Assembly: GCF_006874585.1 (NCBI RefSeq)
Contig: NZ_CP029761.1
Location: forward strand, 941,001-1,005,000
Reading direction: 5' to 3'
DNA: 64,000 bases
Source of the DNA: Sphingomonas sp. IC081
GTDB taxonomy: Bacteria > Pseudomonadota > Alphaproteobacteria > Sphingomonadales > Sphingomonadaceae
Shown piece by piece: positions 35,654-44,115 of the stretch. The notes beneath the pieces are model-generated. The model saw only the letters and a list, made by a program, of their open reading frames with translations, did not search any database and was not told the DNA's origin. The stretch's first letter is position 1; every line of letters starts with the position of its first letter. A program made the translations under genes and the position numbers.

Positions 35654-36064
35654 TCAATGCAACGTGCCGTCGGCCCGCTTGCGGCGTGCATACGTGACCG
35701 ATGCGATCGCGATCGCCAGGATCATCAGCGGAAAGATCGCCGAAGCCGGTCCCTTGGCGCCCAGCATCCCGAAATCGAGGAAGCTCCAGCCGAACTGCAC
35801 GATCACGCCCGCCAGCGACAGCGCAAAGAAGGCCCAGGCGCTTCCGCGTCGCATCAGCAGCAGGAGCGCGCCCAGGGTTCCGCTCCATACCGCGATCGCA
35901 TAGGCGCCCCAGGCCCAGGCGGGCATCTGCATCAAGGCCTGGGCGGCGACCGGATCGGTTCGGGCCAGTTCGTCGAGATCGGTGCTGGCCTGCATGAAAT
36001 AGGCGGCGTCGCCCAGCAGGTTCCACACCAGGATGCCGGAGGCGATGATCCAGAACCTGCGCAT
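35654..36064 (-). CDS. Small four-helix membrane protein, unknown
   Basis: The 136-aa protein was not assigned. It has four hydrophobic segments (about residues 4-20, 49-70, 76-97, 106-124). Between the first two is an acidic helix (MQASTDLDELARTDPVAAQALMQ-like), and the end is basic (ARRKRADGTLH). The aromatic-rich motif AWAWGAYAIAVWSG is distinctive. Start at MRRFWII (36064), preceded by GGGGAG. Convergent with mltG. Confidence 0.68.
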   Translation of the reverse strand: MRRFWIIASGILVWNLLGDAAYFMQASTDLDELARTDPVAAQALMQMPAWAWGAYAIAVWSGTLGALLLLMRRGSAWAFFALSLAGVIVQFGWSFLDFGMLGAKGPASAIFPLMILAIAIASVTYARRKRADGTLH

Positions 36065-36190
36065 GTTGCTCTCCCCAGGTGCACCACCATAGGATAGGGC
36101 GATCCTGCCGCATGGACTGCCCGCTGACAATCCGCTCGTGGTGGGAGTGGGAATCGCCCGCTATCGAGGCGGGGTGAGACGGGAGCAGGC

Positions 36191-36733
36191 ATGAACAGAG
36201 CGGGTGAGATCCTGGCAAGCGAGCGCCGACCCGGTGCGCCGTTGCTGGTTACGGCGGAACTGCCCGCCGACGTGCTGGGCTGGGCCGATGGCCTGCGCCG
36301 GGCACATTATCCTCCGGAGCGCAACCGCCTGCGGGCGCACGTCACGCTGTTTCACGCCTTGCCGCCGTCCGTGGAGGCCGAACTCATAGCGATTCTCGGC
36401 GAGCTAGCGCGCTCGGCACCGCCGCCTGCACGGATTTCAGGGCTGATGAAGCTGGAACGCGGCACGGCGCTGGCGGTTCACAGCCCGGCGATGGAAGACC
36501 TGCATGCGCGGATCGCCGATCGCATGCACGGCCTGCTCACGGTTCAGGACAGCCGTCCGCTGCGATTGCATGTGACGGTGCAGAACAAGGTCTCCTCGGC
36601 GCAGGCGCAGGCCTTGCAGGCCCGATTGCAGGCGGAACTGGCGCCCGTTTCGTTTCGGTTCCGGGGCTTCGGGCTCTACGCGTGGGAGGAGGGGCTCTGG
36701 CGGGAAATTCGCATCGTAAAATTTCGCGGCTAA
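36191..36733 (+). CDS. 2'-5' RNA ligase family (2H phosphoesterase)
   Basis: The 180-aa protein has the two HxT motifs of the 2H superfamily: HVTLFHALPP (about residues 51-60) and HVTVQNKV (about 120-127). Bacterial relatives such as ThpR open 2',3'-cyclic phosphates in RNA. The length and spacing of the motifs fit, but the sequence around them is divergent enough that the exact subfamily is uncertain. It lies 109 bases before tRNA-Met. The start is ATG 36191 with GGGAG upstream. Confidence 0.82.
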   Translation: MNRAGEILASERRPGAPLLVTAELPADVLGWADGLRRAHYPPERNRLRAHVTLFHALPPSVEAELIAILGELARSAPPPARISGLMKLERGTALAVHSPAMEDLHARIADRMHGLLTVQDSRPLRLHVTVQNKVSSAQAQALQARLQAELAPVSFRFRGFGLYAWEEGLWREIRIVKFRG

Positions 36734-36842
36734 AGTGCTTTTTGGGTGTTGACCGCGGGCAACCTTCCCCTTAGAGGCACGCACCTGCCCGGGGCGCTCC
36801 CCGCGGCACCATGCAGAGCCACCTATGCGGTGGCCTTGGTAT

Positions 36843-36919
36843 GGCGGAGTAGCTCAGCTGGTTAGAGCAGCGGAATCATAATCCGCGTGTCGGGGGTTCG
36901 AGTCCCTCCTCCGCTACCA
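36843..36919 (+). tRNA. tRNA-Met (CAT), elongator type
   Basis: Acceptor GGCGGAG pairs with CTCCGCT (first pair G-T). D stem is GCTC/GAGC. Anticodon stem GCGGA/TCCGC encloses loop ATCATAA with CAT, and the T arm is CGGGG-GTTCGAG-TCCCT-type. Discriminator is A and CCA is encoded at 36917-36919. The G1-T72 pair and overall pattern fit the elongator rather than the initiator; the tRNA-Ile2 reading is unlikely. An integrase gene starts 178 bases downstream, so the 3' end is the likely attachment site. Confidence 0.94.
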
Positions 36920-36929
36920 TTCCTTGATC

Positions 36930-36957
36930 CGGAAGCTTCCACTAGCTTCCGCATTTT
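36930..36957 (+). terminator. Rho-independent terminator after tRNA-Met
   Basis: CGGAAGC (36930-36936) pairs with GCTTCCG (36945-36951) around an 8-base loop and is followed by CATTTTT. Confidence 0.75.
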
Positions 36958-37044
36958 TCCGAAAATCGAAAGAAAAGCAGAGGTTTGCGGGTGATTCGCG
37001 TCCGCATGCGCCCATGGTCTTCCACATGCAGCCGGATTTGGTGT

Positions 37045-37096
37045 GGGGGTATTTTGGGGGTATTTTCGCGGAGTATCGGAAAGGAGCGATACCCCC
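37045..37096 (+). repeat. Direct and inverted GGGGGTAT motifs before the integrase
   Basis: GGGGGTATTTT occurs twice in perfect tandem (37045-37055, 37056-37066). Its inverse ATACCCCC (37089-37096) lies immediately before the integrase ATG (37098). The second copy and the inverse could fold into a stem whose loop holds the ribosome-binding site AAGGAG (37081-37086). They may be recombinase arm-type sites or a translational control element. Confidence 0.6.
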
Positions 37097-37097
37097 A

Positions 37098-38157
37098 ATG
37101 CCTCTCACGGAGATTCAGGCCCGAAATTCCAAGCCACGCGAGCGCGCCTACAAGATGGCCGACGGGGAGGGCTTGTTCCTGTTCGTACAGCCGAACGGGT
37201 CAAAGTTATGGCGGATGAAGTACCGCTTTGCGGGCAAGGAGAAGTTGCTCTCCTTCGGCGCTTACCCAGATCTCGGGATAGCTGCCGCGCGCGACAAGCG
37301 CACAGCCGCAAAGGCGTTGCTAGCCGAGGGCAAGGATCCAATGAAATCCAAGGGAGAAGTGATCTCGCAGGAAGGAGCCACCTTCTTCGAGGTCGCAAAG
37401 CGCTGGCATGAAAATCGAAAGAGCGCGTTGAATGCCGCGCATGCCGAACGCGTCTGGTCGCGCATGGAAAGGGACGTCTTTCCAGTCATCGGCGAGAAAC
37501 TCGTGAATGAAATCACGGCACCCGACGTCCTGGCCATGATCCGCAAGATCGAAGCAAGAGGCGCGCTCGATATCAGCCGGCGTGCGAAACAAGGGGTGGG
37601 GCAAGTCTTCCAGTTTGCGATCGCGTGTGGCTTGGCAACGAACGATCCGACGACACATTTGCGCGGGGCTCTAAAGCCGCGACCAAGAGTGAAGCATATG
37701 AGCCGGCTGCCGCTCAGCGAGTTGCCCGCGTTCATCGAGAAGCTGCATGCCTACCAGGAAGAGGGCGAACGGCGGTCCGCGATCACCCGTGATGCAGTTC
37801 TCTTTGCACTCCTGACTTGGGTTCGAACCAAGGAACTCCGGTTCGCCGCCAAATCCGAGTTTGAAGACCTGGGCGGCAAATCGCCCGTCTGGCGCATACC
37901 AGCCGAGCGAATGAAGATGGGACGAGAGCATTTGGTACCCCTCTCGCAGCAGGCAACGCACATCGCGAAATCCATGATAGCAGCAGCGCCTGGCGAGTTT
38001 CTCTTCCCGGGCAACGGCCCGAACAAGCCGCTTTCAGAGAACACAATGATCTACGCGCTCTATCGCCTCGGATACCACAGCCGCCAAACCGTACACGGCT
38101 TCAGGGGCTTGGCGAGCACCTGGGCCAATGAGCAGTTGGTCGAGTTCGGTATGCCGC
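37098..38157 (+). pseudogene. P4-type tyrosine integrase, cut off by the IS
   Basis: About 353 codons of a tRNA-targeting phage/island integrase remain. The N-terminal DUF4102 arm-binding domain begins MPLTEIQARNSKPRERAYK and includes DGEGLFLFVQPNGSKLWR. A core-binding domain spans about residues 95-180. The catalytic domain has its first Arg in WVRTKELRF and the HxxR motif in HGFRGLASTWANE. The frame then enters the IS left end at 38158 and stops at 38294 in foreign sequence. The second His/Trp motif and the catalytic Tyr are missing, so the protein should be inactive. Start at ATG 37098 with AAGGAG upstream. Its place beside tRNA-Met marks the left end of a former island. Confidence 0.88.
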
Positions 38158-38173
38158 GGCTTTGTTGCATAAC
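38158..38173 (+). repeat. IS terminal inverted repeat, left
   Basis: GGCTTTGTTGCATAAC, identical in inverse to the right end. Confidence 0.92.
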
Positions 38174-38209
38174 GCGTGACAGGCGTAAAATTATGATTAC
38201 TTGTAATTA

Positions 38210-39151
38210 TTATGCGACCCGTACGGTGTTGGGCGTTCCGATTTGCGAGAAGCGATTGAGGATTGCAGCACGGACTTTGAGCTCGGTTATCTGACGCTCA
38301 AAGGTGCGCGCGGCGACGCGCGGACCGAGCAACTTGAAGCAGTGCATCTTGGTCTCGACCAGGCTGCGTCGATGGTAGCCGCTCCATTTCTTCCAAATTG
38401 CCCTGCCCAGGCGTTTCATCGCGCGCAACGTCTCGTTGCGGGCCTCGACGCCGGGGCCGTCCTCGGTCCATGCCTTGCCGTTGCGGCGAACCGGGATGAC
38501 CGGGTCGGCACCGCGCGCATCGATGGCCGCGTGGCAACCTCTGGTGTCATAGGCACCGTCGCCGCCGACGGTGACAATGGTCTCATCCTCGGGGATCTGC
38601 GCCAACAGATCGGGCAGCGTCTGGCCATCGCCGACGGCATTGCTTGTGACCTCGATCGCTCGGATATCGAAGGTTTCCGCGTCGATGCCGATGTGCACCT
38701 TGCGCCACTGGCGGCGGTAAGAAACGCCGTGTTTCCTCGCTTTCCATTCCCCCTCACCGATCATCTTGATCCCGGTGCTGTCGACCAGCAGGTGCAGGCC
38801 TCCCGCGCTGGCGCGCGCGCCCAGATCAACCGACAAACTCTTCTGGCGCCGGCACAGCGTCGTATAATCCGGTGCCGGCCAGTCCAGACCCGCCATCCTT
38901 AGCAGGCTCTCGACCAGACCCGTCACCTGCCGCAGCGGGAGTTGGAACAACCCTTTCAGCGTCAGGCAGAACTCGATCGCCCGGTCCGAAAACCGCAGCG
39001 GCCGACCAGGCCGACCATCGGGCGCCGCAAACCAGTCCATCCCTGGGTCGAACCACACATCCAGCGAGCCTCGCCGCCGGAGCGCTGCATTATATTCGGG
39101 CCAATTGGTCGTGCGATACTTCGGCGGGGTCGGTCTGGGCATCCGGCCCAT
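38210..39151 (-). CDS. IS5 family transposase
   Basis: The 313-aa DDE transposase has an intact frame. It opens with PPKYRTTNWPEYNAALRRRG and WFDPGMDWFA, typical of the group. Acidic catalytic residues are likely the Asp in HLLVDSTGIKM, the Asp in GGDGAYDTRG, and the Glu in RRSLVETKMHCFKLL (the YREK-like end motif). An alternative start is MPRPTPPKYR (39142). The copy looks functional. Confidence 0.92.
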   Translation of the reverse strand: MGRMPRPTPPKYRTTNWPEYNAALRRRGSLDVWFDPGMDWFAAPDGRPGRPLRFSDRAIEFCLTLKGLFQLPLRQVTGLVESLLRMAGLDWPAPDYTTLCRRQKSLSVDLGARASAGGLHLLVDSTGIKMIGEGEWKARKHGVSYRRQWRKVHIGIDAETFDIRAIEVTSNAVGDGQTLPDLLAQIPEDETIVTVGGDGAYDTRGCHAAIDARGADPVIPVRRNGKAWTEDGPGVEARNETLRAMKRLGRAIWKKWSGYHRRSLVETKMHCFKLLGPRVAARTFERQITELKVRAAILNRFSQIGTPNTVRVA

Positions 39152-39188
39152 CTATGACATCCGATTCCTCAAGGGAATCCATCACCTT

Positions 39189-39204
39189 GTTATGCAACAA
39201 AGCC
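39189..39204 (-). repeat. IS terminal inverted repeat, right
   Basis: GTTATGCAACAAAGCC, the inverse of the left end. Confidence 0.92.
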
Positions 39205-39412
39205 CCTGCTGGGTGGTCCCAACCCGGGAGACCGCGCCGCGCTGGCGCTGGCGGCATCGAGCCGCCATCCGGGTGCGGCCATCGCCATTGCCAGCCATGC
39301 GCTGACCGATTCCACCCTGGTTCCGGCGGCGGTCCTGCTGTCGATGGTGGTCTCGACGATCATCGGCATTCCGCTGATGCGCATGCTGGACCGGGCCGAG
39401 CCGTCCGCCTGA
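39205..39412 (+). pseudogene. 3' remnant of a bile-acid:sodium-symporter-like protein
   Basis: Immediately right of the IS a frame runs from codon 39206 to TGA at 39410-39412 without a start codon of its own. It reads LLGGPNPGDRAALALAASS, then RHPGAAIAIASHAL, and ends with a hydrophobic segment VLLSMVVSTIIGIPLMRML. The DRAALALA...RHPG pattern is that of the C-terminal core of BASS-family transporters. About 68 codons remain and the first four-fifths of the gene are missing. The bidirectional terminator 25 bases further on was probably its own. Confidence 0.72.
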
Positions 39413-39437
39413 ACATCGCATAGAGCGGGCAAAAGGA

Positions 39438-39482
39438 AAGGCCTCCCTCCCCGGCGATCCGCCGGGGAGGGAGGCCTTCCTG
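39438..39482. terminator. Strong bidirectional terminator
   Basis: A 19-bp perfect stem (39438-39456 with 39460-39478) has a 3-base ATC loop. The arm starts AAGGCCTCCCTCCCC. T-rich sequence follows to the right and TTTGCCC on the other strand. It separates the transporter remnant from the convergent barrel gene at 39487. Confidence 0.88.
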
Positions 39483-39486
39483 TTTC

Positions 39487-40353
39487 TCAGAACGAGGCTT
39501 GCAGCACTACCGCCGGTCCGTTCAGCTTGTAGCGGACGCGGCCGCTCCATGCGTCCTTGTCGATGCCCACCCGGTAGTCGACGTAACGATAGGCGATGCC
39601 GAGCGAGAGATTCTTGAGGATGCTGTAGTTCACACCCGCCTGCGCATTGATCAGCCGGCCGTCGTACTGGTCGATCTTCAGCGAGAGGTAATCGATGCGC
39701 GCGCTCGCCTCGAGGCGGGGCGCGATGCGATAGGTGCCGAAGAGGCCCACGGTCGGGATCGGGGCGAGGAAGTCCTTGCGGCGCTGTTCGGCCTGGACGG
39801 ATCCTTCACCCACGTTGACCTCGCCGGACAGGGCCAGGTTGAAGCGCGTGGCGTGCAGACCGATCGCGGCGCCGAGTTCGAGGTTGTCCTGCTGGACAAA
39901 GGCATATCCCACCGTCAGGCGATAGATGTCGCTGTCGAAGCTGCTGTCGAGCTGGGCCGAGGCGGGATAGACGGTGTCGTCGAAGGTGATGTCGCGCTGC
40001 AGGGCGATCGAACCGCTGCGCTTCAGCTTGAAGAAATCGAAACCGACAATCACATGGCCGAAGCGCGCGCCCGCGCTGACGGCGGGCAGAACGTCCCGCT
40101 TGTCGAGGTCCAGGTCCTTCTCGAAGTCGATATCGGTGCCGACCGTCTCGGCCGTCTTGGAGGAGACCCGGACATTCGTGTCCACGCTTGGGTAATAACT
40201 CTGTGCGGAAATCCAGTAGTCGTTGTCCAGTGTCTGCGCCTCGCAGAGGGCGGGCGCCCAGGTGAGGCCGAGCAGCACGGCCGCTGCCGCCAGTCCTCCA
40301 TGAGCGCTTGGATGAGCCGTACGTTCCTGCCTTCTCGGCGCAGCTATGTTCAT
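39487..40353 (-). CDS. Outer-membrane beta-barrel protein, unknown ligand
   Basis: The 288-aa protein has a signal peptide (hydrophobic GGLAAAAVLLGLTWAPALCEAQ) and alternating amphipathic strands throughout, ending in Phe (AVVLQASF), the BAM recognition pattern. Repeated Tyr/Gly turns such as RLTVGYAFVQQDNLELGAAIG and NLSLGIAYRYVDYRVG fit an 8- to 12-strand barrel. An acidic stretch (TDIDFEKDLDLDKRD) may form a loop. No specific porin family was recognised. Start at MNIAAPRRQ (40353) with GGGAG upstream. Confidence 0.78.
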   Translation of the reverse strand: MNIAAPRRQERTAHPSAHGGLAAAAVLLGLTWAPALCEAQTLDNDYWISAQSYYPSVDTNVRVSSKTAETVGTDIDFEKDLDLDKRDVLPAVSAGARFGHVIVGFDFFKLKRSGSIALQRDITFDDTVYPASAQLDSSFDSDIYRLTVGYAFVQQDNLELGAAIGLHATRFNLALSGEVNVGEGSVQAEQRRKDFLAPIPTVGLFGTYRIAPRLEASARIDYLSLKIDQYDGRLINAQAGVNYSILKNLSLGIAYRYVDYRVGIDKDAWSGRVRYKLNGPAVVLQASF

Positions 40354-40497
40354 GAAAGGCTCCCTGTTTTCCGACCTTGCGGATAATCGCGCGACACTGG
40401 ACCGCCCCGTCTGCCGGTAATGGGAAAACACCATGGAGGTCGTCCTTCGCACGTTGGTCGACTGGTGAAATGTACAGCCACGACGGGCGGTAATTTA

Positions 40498-42186
40498 TCA
40501 GGGTTTTCCCGGATTTGGCGTCGGGGGAAATCCGGGAAAACCCGATGCGGCGCGGGCACTGTCCGGCTCCATGGTCAGGCGGCGGCCGGGAACGGCGATT
40601 TCCAGCCCTTCGTGCTCGAATGCTCGCAATACCGCCAGCATCAGGGCTTCCTGACGCAGGAAGCCTTCCGAATGGCTGGGGCAGCGCAAGTGGGCGTGAA
40701 TTTCGATCTCGAAACAGCCGTCGGTGAAGCCCAGTAGCCGGATGGGGCAGATGCTGGGAATATAATGCGGATCCTCGGTCAGGGTGCTGCGCAGCACCTC
40801 AAGCGCGCGGGCGAGGCCCTCCGCTCCGGCGGAATAGGATACGCCCACTTTCTGGCTGACGAAAAAGCGGTCGCGCTTTTCCAGGTTTTCGATCTTGCTG
40901 TCGGAAAGCTGGCTGTTGGGGATCGTCAGGATCGTACGGTCGCGGGTGCGGATGCGGGTGGAGCGCAGGCCGATTTCGTCCACCCGGCCGACCTCACCGT
41001 CGATGCGGCACAGGTCCCCGACCTGGACCGGCCGGTCCAGCAGCAAGGCAATGCCGCCGATGAGGTCCTCCACCGCCTGCCGGGCGCCCAGGGCGAAGGC
41101 AAGACCGCCGATCCCGAGCGCGGCGAGGCCCGCGGTGACGTCGATGCCGAAAGTCGCCAGGAATGCGGCGATGGCGATGGCCAGTATGAGCAGGCGGATC
41201 GATCGGATGATGAAGCCGGTCATGCCGATGCGCTGGGCATGGCCGGTGGCGCGGAAGCGGTCGGAAATGAAATCGCCAGCGACGGCGACCAGCCGCCAGG
41301 CCAGCCATGTCGCACCGGCCCAGACGACGATGCCGGACAGCCGGGCAATGGCCGCGCGTTCGGCAAGGCCCATGCCCAGCGGTTCGGCAATGGTGGAGAT
41401 CGTCTGGTAGATCGCCATCAGCGTGGCCGGCGGAACCATGGCATAGATGATCGCGGCGACCGGGTGCGGCTTGCCGTCCTCCGACTGCTGCGCAAGGCGG
41501 TGGTAGAGGATCCTGAACAGCAGGACCACGGCTGCAAAGATCGTCAGCCCCACGCCCAGCAGCAGGACCCAGCTGGACAGCGGCGCGCCCAGAACGACCA
41601 GCTTGCGCTGGCTTTCGTCGACCGGACTTTCTTCGGTTGCGGGCGGTGGCGGCGGCTCGGCGGCGAGTGCCTGCGCCAGCGTTTGCGCCGATACGCGCCA
41701 GATCTTGCGGCCTTCGTCGTCCTCGGTGCGTCTGGCGATGATCGGGATCTCTTCGCCGCCCGCTGTCAGGTTGCCGATCTTTTCCTCGTCGGGAGGCAGG
41801 CCGTCGTCGAGCGCGCCTTCCGCGGCGAGTGGCAGCGCCAGCCGCTGCGCGATGGACCCGGCCTTGTCCAGCAGCAGGCGGAATTGCCGCGCTTGCTCGG
41901 CGGCCTGTTCGGGCGAGGCCTTGCCGGTCTCGATGCCGGTCTCGATGTAACGGGCGAGCAGAGCATCGTCCTGTGCGCCGATCGCGGCCATCATGCCGAT
42001 CTGCATGTTGCGCGGATTCTCGCGCTCCAGCGGATCGGACGGGGGCGAGGCGGTTTCGGTGGGTTCGTCTTTCGGCTTGTCTTCGGCCAGGGCCTGGGCG
42101 CCGGACAGGCCCAGCAGCCCCGCAGCAAGGGCGAGCCGGATCGACTTGCCCCAGGTTGTCTTTCGATTGTCGGTCCCAAATCCCAT
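40498..42186 (-). CDS. MscS-family mechanosensitive channel with periplasmic domain
   Basis: The 562-aa protein opens with a signal peptide (ALAAGLLGLSGAQALA). A periplasmic region of about 150 residues is rich in Glu/Ala, and several membrane segments follow. The MscS core is at residues about 330-520: the pore helix IDVTAGLAALGIGGLAFALGA-type Gly/Ala pattern, then the cytoplasmic beta domain (GDLCRIDGEVGRVDEIGLRSTRIRTRD-like, with LTIPNSQL). It would open on membrane tension, during osmotic downshock. It is divergent from the sulfatase across 316 bases. Confidence 0.92.
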   Translation of the reverse strand: MGFGTDNRKTTWGKSIRLALAAGLLGLSGAQALAEDKPKDEPTETASPPSDPLERENPRNMQIGMMAAIGAQDDALLARYIETGIETGKASPEQAAEQARQFRLLLDKAGSIAQRLALPLAAEGALDDGLPPDEEKIGNLTAGGEEIPIIARRTEDDEGRKIWRVSAQTLAQALAAEPPPPPATEESPVDESQRKLVVLGAPLSSWVLLLGVGLTIFAAVVLLFRILYHRLAQQSEDGKPHPVAAIIYAMVPPATLMAIYQTISTIAEPLGMGLAERAAIARLSGIVVWAGATWLAWRLVAVAGDFISDRFRATGHAQRIGMTGFIIRSIRLLILAIAIAAFLATFGIDVTAGLAALGIGGLAFALGARQAVEDLIGGIALLLDRPVQVGDLCRIDGEVGRVDEIGLRSTRIRTRDRTILTIPNSQLSDSKIENLEKRDRFFVSQKVGVSYSAGAEGLARALEVLRSTLTEDPHYIPSICPIRLLGFTDGCFEIEIHAHLRCPSHSEGFLRQEALMLAVLRAFEHEGLEIAVPGRRLTMEPDSARAASGFPGFPPTPNPGKP

Positions 42187-42502
42187 GCCTGATGACTCGC
42201 GAAATCGTCAGGGTTGCTCCGCCCATCGTCCATTCGATGCCTGCCGTGCGGCAGTTGGCGGCGCGCCTGCTCCATGGCCTGCGCGGGGGCGGGCGGCTTC
42301 GGCTGCGAACCCGTTTTTCGCGCTAGGAGGCGAAAACTATCCGCCTGAAAGCCATCGGTATATTGCGGATTTACCCGCGCGCGGGATGTGGCTGAACGAG
42401 GGGGCGAGTGGGGGAAGAATCCCCCTTCCATCGGGGTAAATGCCGATACCGGCCTTGGCGATGAAGCCCCAGTTTCCTCCAACCCATTCCACGGAGGAAG
42501 CA
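42187..42502. other. Intergenic region between mscS-like and sulfatase genes
   Basis: No convincing gene was found. It contains an AGGCG...CGCCT inverted repeat near 42330-42350, an AT-richer patch around 42355-42370, and a small GGGGG-AAGAAT-CCCCC hairpin near 42411-42425. It must hold the divergent promoters of its two flanking genes. No known operator was recognised. Confidence 0.6.
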
Positions 42503-44020
42503 ATGCCGGCGAAGAGACCCAATATCCTCGTAATCTGGGGTGACGACATCGGTTGGCAGAACATCAGTGCCTATGGCCTCGGCACGATGGGCTACACCAC
42601 GCCCAATATCGACAGCATCGGCTATGCCGGGATTCGGTTCACCGACCACTATGCCCAGCCCTCGTGCACTGCGGGGCGCGCCTCGTTCATCACCGGCCAG
42701 TACCCGATCCGTTCGGGCATGGTGACGGTCGGCCAGCCGGGCGAGCCGCTGGGCCTTCAGCCTGCCTCGCCCTGCCTTGCGGAAGTGATGAAGGCAGCGG
42801 GCTACCGCACCGGCCACTTCGGCAAGAGCCACCTTGGCGATCGCAACGAGCACTTGCCGACCAACCATGGTTTCGACGAGTTCTTCGGCAACCTCTACCA
42901 CCTCAACGTGTCGGAAGAGGACGAGCAGCGCGACTACCAGAACTTCGCCAAGGCCTATTCCGGTAGCCTGGAAGAGTACGAGAAGAAGTTCGGCGCCCGC
43001 GGCGTGATCCATTCCTGGGCCACCGATGTCGACGATCCCACCGAGGATCCGCGTTTCGGCAAGGTGGGCAAGCAGAAGATCGTCGACACCGGCCCGCTCC
43101 ACCAGGAACGCATGCACGAGATCGACGAGAAGGAATTCATTCCGCCCGCGCTCGAGTTCATGAAGAACGCCAAGGATGCCGACGAGCCCTTCTTCGTCTG
43201 GCTCAACACCAGCCGCATGCACCTCTACACCCGCCTCAACGACAAGTGGCGTTACGCGGCCGAGAAGTATACCTCGGAGAGCGATCTGCATGGCTCGGGC
43301 ATGATGCAGCACGACCATGACATCGGCATCGTGCTGGACTTCCTCAAGGAAAACGGCCTCGAGGAAGATACCATCGTCTGGTACTCGACGGACAACGGCC
43401 CCGAGCATTCGTCCTGGCCGCATGGCGCCACCACCCCGTGGCGCGGCGAGAAGATGACCACCTACGAAGGCGGCGTTCGCGTGATCTCGATGCTCAAGTG
43501 GCCGGGCGTGATCGAGCCGCTGCAGCTCAAGAACGGCATCCAGTGCCACCAGGACATGTTCACCACGCTCGCGGTGGCTGCCGGTGTCGAGGACGTCAAC
43601 GAGAAGGTACTGGCGGAAAAGCAGCAGTACATCGACGGCGTCAACAACCTTCCCTACTGGAAGGGCGATGCCGAGGACTCGGCACGCAACCACGTGTTCC
43701 ACTACAATGAATCCAAGCTCACCGCGATGCGCATGGGGCCGTGGAAGTGGCACTTCTCGACCGCCGAGGACTACTACGGCACGATCACCGGCCGCTCCAA
43801 GCCGCTGGTCTTCAACATCCGCATGGATCCCTTCGAAAGCTACGATAGCTCGGATTCCTACGGTCACCTGATCCAGAAGGTGTCGTGGCAGACCGGGCCG
43901 ATGGGCGAGATGATGAAGGAGCATCTCATGACGCTCGCCAAGTACCCGCCGGTGCAGGGCGGCAAGAGCTTCGACATGTCCAACGTGGTCGAACAGTTCA
44001 TGAGCAAGGGTCACGACTGA
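42503..44020 (+). CDS. Sulfatase (arylsulfatase family), CxAxR type
   Basis: The 505-aa alkaline-phosphatase-fold sulfatase has metal-site Asp residues in [12 protein letters not shown] and the modification motif CTAGR (Cys55), the CxAxR variant of the usual CxPxR in which Cys becomes formylglycine. Further motifs are GKSHLGD (Lys-x-x-His) and WYSTDNGPE (metal-binding Asp-Asn). It has no signal peptide, so it is probably cytoplasmic. No maturase gene is adjacent. ATG 42503 follows GGAGGAA. The substrate, aryl or alkyl sulfate, is unknown; a sulfate importer lies at 58-61.7 kb. Confidence 0.9.
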   Translation: MPAKRPNILVIWGDDIGWQNISAYGLGTMGYTTPNIDSIGYAGIRFTDHYAQPSCTAGRASFITGQYPIRSGMVTVGQPGEPLGLQPASPCLAEVMKAAGYRTGHFGKSHLGDRNEHLPTNHGFDEFFGNLYHLNVSEEDEQRDYQNFAKAYSGSLEEYEKKFGARGVIHSWATDVDDPTEDPRFGKVGKQKIVDTGPLHQERMHEIDEKEFIPPALEFMKNAKDADEPFFVWLNTSRMHLYTRLNDKWRYAAEKYTSESDLHGSGMMQHDHDIGIVLDFLKENGLEEDTIVWYSTDNGPEHSSWPHGATTPWRGEKMTTYEGGVRVISMLKWPGVIEPLQLKNGIQCHQDMFTTLAVAAGVEDVNEKVLAEKQQYIDGVNNLPYWKGDAEDSARNHVFHYNESKLTAMRMGPWKWHFSTAEDYYGTITGRSKPLVFNIRMDPFESYDSSDSYGHLIQKVSWQTGPMGEMMKEHLMTLAKYPPVQGGKSFDMSNVVEQFMSKGHD

Positions 44021-44044
44021 CCGCGTGATCCGATGACGTTGCGG

Positions 44045-44074
44045 GGGCCGGGCACCATGATCGGTGCACGGCCC
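44045..44074. terminator. Hairpin between convergent sulfatase and arsR-type gene
   Basis: GGGCCGGGCACC pairs with GGTGCACGGCCC (one mismatch) around ATGATC. No T-run follows on either strand. Confidence 0.4.
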
Positions 44075-44115
44075 TCAAGCGCATGTGCGGCCTGGGCCGT
44101 TTATGCGTCTACGGC

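Larger units (their letters stand above)
38158..39204 (-). mobile_element. IS903-group (IS5 family) insertion sequence, 1047 bp
   Basis: The element is bounded by perfect 16-bp inverted ends GGCTTTGTTGCATAAC (38158-38173 and its inverse at 39189-39204). These match the GGCTTTGTTGAATAA-type ends known for IS903. One transposase gene fills it on the minus strand. Flanks are GTATGCCGC on the left and CCTGCTGGG on the right, so the 9-bp target duplication expected for this group is absent. Confidence 0.92.
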
